A DNA stretch of 44,864 nucleotides, from positions 1-44,864 of the forward strand of contig CAZNOX010000016.1 in the NCBI GenBank assembly GCA_964574875.1, written 5' to 3'. The position numbers and the translations under genes are program-made. The first letter of the stretch is position 1. Each line of letters starts with the position of its first letter. Below the pieces are notes generated by a model, which was not told where the DNA came from, ran no database searches, and saw only the letters and a list, made by a program, of their open reading frames with translations. The stretch is from DSCS01 sp035391585 (GTDB lineage Bacteria > Macinerneyibacteriota > Macinerneyibacteria > Macinerneyibacteriales > DSCS01). This document shows, in pieces, positions 42,426 through 44,864 of the stretch.

Positions 42426-43398
42426 TCTTCTTGCGGTTCTTCTGGCGGCTGTTTTCTTTTCGATCACGAAAACCGGCCGCAGATCCCTTGAGGAACGGGC
42501 GTTCTTTGCCCTGGATACCTACTGTTCGCTGAAGATCGATCCCGCTCACCAGGGTCTTCTTGAGGAGATGGAAACTGAGATCCGGGCCATGGATGAAGCG
42601 TACTCCCGGTATCGGCCCGGATCCGAAATCAGCCGTCTGAACAGGGATGGACATCTTGACGACAAAGTGCTCTTTACACTCCTGGAACGCTATCTCAAAG
42701 AACGTGACATCGTCCGCCGGTATTTCCGTCCTGAAACAGGGCATCTCATGGATCTCTGGGATTTTTCCCGGGGTGGCCGGCTGCCGGACAGACAAGAGCT
42801 GCAGCAGGCTGTGCATGATCTGGCTGTATCCGCTTTTTCTTTACAGGGAGAAGAGACAGTGGTTCTGCCGCGCGGACTCTCTCTCGATCTCGGAGGACTC
42901 TTCAAAGGATGGCTTCTCGATCGTCTCACGGACCTCTGCCGGAAAGAAGGCGTTCGCGAAGCAGTGATCAATCTCGGCGGTGATGTGGCTCTCTTCTCGT
43001 CCAGGCCCCGGCTTTGGAAAGTGGGGATCAGGGATCCCCGGGACGATGGAATCCTGACCTGGATCGAAAAAAGAGGAACCCTCCTTTTTATCGTGACTTC
43101 GGGGGATTATGAGCGCTTTTTTATCAAAGAGGGGATCCGGTATTGTCATATTCTGAACCCGCTCACCGGATACCCGGGCCGCGGGGCCATCAGCGTCACG
43201 GTCATTGCAGAATCAGGGCTTGAAGCCGATATTCTCTCAACAGCCTACTTCGCAGGTGCTGGTGAGATGGAAACAATGCTTGAAACGGAATCGAAAAAGA
43301 ACCATATTTTATGGGTTCGTCACGACGGAGAGATCAAAGCGTGGAACCTCAATGAGGAGAAGGATGAAAAAGGCCGCCTATTTTTCAGAGCTTTCTGA
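42388..43398 (+). CDS. apbE: ApbE-family FAD:protein FMN transferase
   Basis: Membrane-anchored flavin transferase that attaches FMN by a phosphoester to a Thr or Ser of partners such as RnfG/RnfD or NqrB/NqrC, on the outer side of the inner membrane. The 336-residue protein starts with a signal anchor (residues 5-27, LFTVLSISLLAVLLAAVFF). Family motifs are ALDTYCSLKI, YSRYRPGSEISRLNR, LDLGGLFKGWLLD, INLGGDVALF, and HILNPLTGYPGRGAISVTVIA followed by ADILSTAYF with the metal-binding Asp. The ATG at 42388 gives the expected signal anchor; an in-frame GTG at 42376 is less likely. It overlaps pdp and the radical SAM gene. No Rnf or Nqr genes are in the window. Confidence 0.93.
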   Translation: MKKIPLFTVLSISLLAVLLAAVFFSITKTGRRSLEERAFFALDTYCSLKIDPAHQGLLEEMETEIRAMDEAYSRYRPGSEISRLNRDGHLDDKVLFTLLERYLKERDIVRRYFRPETGHLMDLWDFSRGGRLPDRQELQQAVHDLAVSAFSLQGEETVVLPRGLSLDLGGLFKGWLLDRLTDLCRKEGVREAVINLGGDVALFSSRPRLWKVGIRDPRDDGILTWIEKRGTLLFIVTSGDYERFFIKEGIRYCHILNPLTGYPGRGAISVTVIAESGLEADILSTAYFAGAGEMETMLETESKKNHILWVRHDGEIKAWNLNEEKDEKGRLFFRAF

Positions 43399-44374
43399 CC
43401 AGAAGGTCCGGTGCCTCCTCTGTCCCCATCTGTGCACCCTGTCACCGGGACAACGGGGACTGTGCCGGACGCGGATCAACCGGGACGGGATCCTCGAGGC
43501 TGAAAATTACGGCCATGTTGTCGCTCTTTCCATGGATCCCGTGGAAAAGAAACCCCTCTTTCACTATAACCCCGGGTCTCAGATCCTCTCTGTAGCGTCC
43601 TACGGATGCAATCTCCATTGCCCCTGGTGTCAGAACTGGACGATCTCTCAGGGACGGCCCGAGGGACAGCTCCTTTTGCCGGAAAGCCTGGCCGGGCTCA
43701 TGAAGGAACGCGGAGCGGGACAGATCGCGTTCACCTATACCGAACCCTTCATGTGGTATGAGTATATCATGGACTTTTCGTCTCCGGATCTGTGGAGAGA
43801 GGGAGCCCCGGATATTGTCCTTGTGACCAACGGATACATCAATCCCGACCCGCTGGAGGGGATCCTGGAGCGGATCACTGCGGTGAATCTGGATATCAAA
43901 GCTTTTGACGACACCATCCTGCGCCGTTCCACAGGGGCGGGACTTCAGGTGATCCTGGATAATGCCCGGAGGATCCATGAAGCAGGGATCCATCTGGAGC
44001 TGACTTATCTCATCGTTACAGGAGTCAATGACGAACGTGAGGCGATCCGTTCATTTGTCCGATGGGTGGCCGACACCCTTTCGCCTGACATTCCTGTCCA
44101 TTTTTCCCGATACTATCCCGCCTGGAAGTGGAACGAACCCCCCACAAGCCCGTTACTCATGCAGGAGGTGCTTCAAGAGGCTGCCCGTTCGCTGACCTAT
44201 GTCTACGGAGGGAATATGGCAGGGGAGGAGGACACCCGGTGTCCCTCCTGCGGCCATCCTGTGATCATAAGAGCGGGGTATGCCGTGGAGAACCGCCTTG
44301 TCGAGGGAGACCACTGCCCGCATTGCGGACAACGGGTGGCTGTCACGCTCTCCGGAAGGAGCGGGGGGACATGA
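43364..44374 (+). CDS. amrS: AmmeMemoRadiSam-type radical SAM enzyme (AmrS)
   Basis: A 336-residue radical SAM protein of the AmmeMemoRadiSam system, which links it to AMMECR1 and Memo proteins; its chemical target is unknown. An N-terminal zinc-type region has CLLCPHLC and a further Cys at RGLC. The radical SAM loop CNLHCPWC (C82, C86, C89) follows SVASYG. Then come the TYTEPFMWYEY, TNGYINPDPL and LDIKAFD segments, typical of the family. At the C-terminus an extra zinc ribbon, CPSCGHP with CPHCGQ, is seen in some members. No Memo or AMMECR1 gene is in the window. The start at 43364 has a GAGGAGA ribosome site. It overlaps apbE by 35 bases and the NusG-II gene by ATGA. Confidence 0.9.
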   Translation: MKKAAYFSELSDQKVRCLLCPHLCTLSPGQRGLCRTRINRDGILEAENYGHVVALSMDPVEKKPLFHYNPGSQILSVASYGCNLHCPWCQNWTISQGRPEGQLLLPESLAGLMKERGAGQIAFTYTEPFMWYEYIMDFSSPDLWREGAPDIVLVTNGYINPDPLEGILERITAVNLDIKAFDDTILRRSTGAGLQVILDNARRIHEAGIHLELTYLIVTGVNDEREAIRSFVRWVADTLSPDIPVHFSRYYPAWKWNEPPTSPLLMQEVLQEAARSLTYVYGGNMAGEEDTRCPSCGHPVIIRAGYAVENRLVEGDHCPHCGQRVAVTLSGRSGGT

Positions 44375-44736
44375 CCCTGGTGAAAAAAAACGACATTCTC
44401 TTCTTTGTGATCCTGGCAAGTCTCATGATCCTCCTGGGATGGGCGGCATCAGCAGAGAGGCAAAGACATCTTACACCCTCAGGAGGAGAGCTTGTCATCG
44501 AACGTCCAGGGCAGACTTTGAGATACTCCCTGGACAGGGACCGCAGCTTTTCCATCGGAACCCATACCGTGGAGATATCAGCGGGGCGAGTGCGCGTGAC
44601 AGAGGCTCGCTGTCCGCTGAAGACTTGCGAAAAACAGGGGTGGGTCGCCCAGGGAGTGATCATCTGCGCTCCCAACAGGACAGCTTTCATCGTCCGTCCG
44701 TCCCGCGAGGAAGGGTATGATGTCATCACACGGTAA
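44371..44736 (+). CDS. NusG domain II protein
   Basis: A 121-residue protein with one N-terminal membrane helix (residues 7-27) and an extracytoplasmic NusG_II domain (about 35-120). The family motif is CPLKTCEKQGWV, then IICAPNR, with cysteines 81, 86 and 99. Such small proteins usually sit next to Gx-family membrane proteins and often to Rnf or ApbE genes in anaerobes. Their role is unknown; a redox or flavin-related part is suspected from context. The start at 44371 overlaps the radical SAM stop (ATGA). The following gene begins inside its last codons. Confidence 0.88.
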   Translation: MTLVKKNDILFFVILASLMILLGWAASAERQRHLTPSGGELVIERPGQTLRYSLDRDRSFSIGTHTVEISAGRVRVTEARCPLKTCEKQGWVAQGVIICAPNRTAFIVRPSREEGYDVITR

Positions 44737-44864
44737 AAGGACGATGCTGAGACGGCTTCTGCTCATCGCCCTTCTGACGGCCATGGCCATCCTGCTCAAT
44801 GCCTTTGATATGGCCCTGACTCTTCCCGTCCCCTCGGTCCGGATCGGGTTAAGCCATATCCTCA
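44720..44864 (+). CDS. Gx-family membrane protein (heptaprenyl diphosphate synthase component I type), 3' end missing
   Basis: Only about 48 codons are in the window. The visible part has a basic start, one hydrophobic segment (LLLIALLTAMAILLNAFDMAL), then PVPSVRIGLSHI. This parallels the PxPGVKLGLANI signature of the Gx transporter family, also called heptaprenyl diphosphate synthase component I. Members are multi-helix membrane proteins, possibly ECF-type substrate-binding units. Two in-frame ATGs (44717 and 44720) follow a GAGGAAGGG ribosome site; I use the second. It overlaps the NusG_II gene by 17 bases, the usual pairing. Confidence 0.75.
   Translation, partial: MSSHGKRTMLRRLLLIALLTAMAILLNAFDMALTLPVPSVRIGLSHIL

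Overview
The window is 44,864 bases of gene-dense bacterial chromosome, apart from a run of exactly 100 N at 14087-14186. I count 38 protein genes. Two are cut by the window edges (obg at the left, a Gx-type membrane protein at the right) and one is interrupted by the N run. I saw no rRNA, tRNA, CRISPR array, insertion sequence, phage or plasmid gene. Base composition looks even, so the window reads as core chromosome rather than an island.

The organism is very likely a diderm bacterium: there is a lipoprotein with a clear lipobox, a probable outer-membrane beta-barrel protein, LysM and PilT proteins, and separate SecD and SecF. Several features recall Deltaproteobacteria (a LysM protein followed by dprA and smg, and a class II-type cyclic-nucleotide phosphodiesterase). 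Others recall Spirochaetes, Clostridia and candidate phyla (kamA-ablB, ApbE with NusG domain II and Gx proteins, a long glutamine synthetase). I cannot name the phylum from sequence alone. Promoters are sigma70-like, usually TTGAAA or TTGACA with 16-17 bases before the -10 box.

Layout: 1-3974 (+) holds obg, a LysM envelope protein, dprA and smg. 3968-5954 (-) holds an EamA exporter and threonine aldolase. 6076-9260 (+) holds ligA and a GT4 glycosyltransferase. 9283-18766 (+) is one long operon: an acidic TPR scaffold, a roadblock-like protein, EF-P, PilT, a second TPR scaffold, an ExeA-like ATPase, a PHP phosphoesterase and a beta-barrel-like protein. 18879-21185 (+) is secD-secF, closed by a terminator. 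21231-25970 (+) is DUF456, recJ, a U32 RlhA-like protein and archease, nearly all overlapping by 1-4 bases. A lipoprotein and glnS follow (26023-28166). 28222-30358 (-) is kamA-ablB, for N-epsilon-acetyl-beta-lysine. 30653-32646 (+) holds a flavodoxin and rtcB; 32652-33566 (-) a second EamA exporter. 33689-37520 (+) holds a long glutamine synthetase and glmS. 37537-41125 (+) is a compact cAMP module: a CRP-like regulator, a CHASE2 adenylate cyclase and a phosphodiesterase. 41118-44864 (+) continues with pyrimidine-nucleoside phosphorylase, ApbE, an AmmeMemoRadiSam-type radical SAM enzyme, a NusG domain II protein and the start of a Gx-family membrane protein.

The clusters most worth a second look are the PilT/roadblock/TPR/ExeA operon, the cAMP make-sense-destroy module, and the ApbE/radical SAM/NusG_II/Gx group. 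A strong codon-context bias also makes GATC about five times as frequent as expected in the two stretches I counted.
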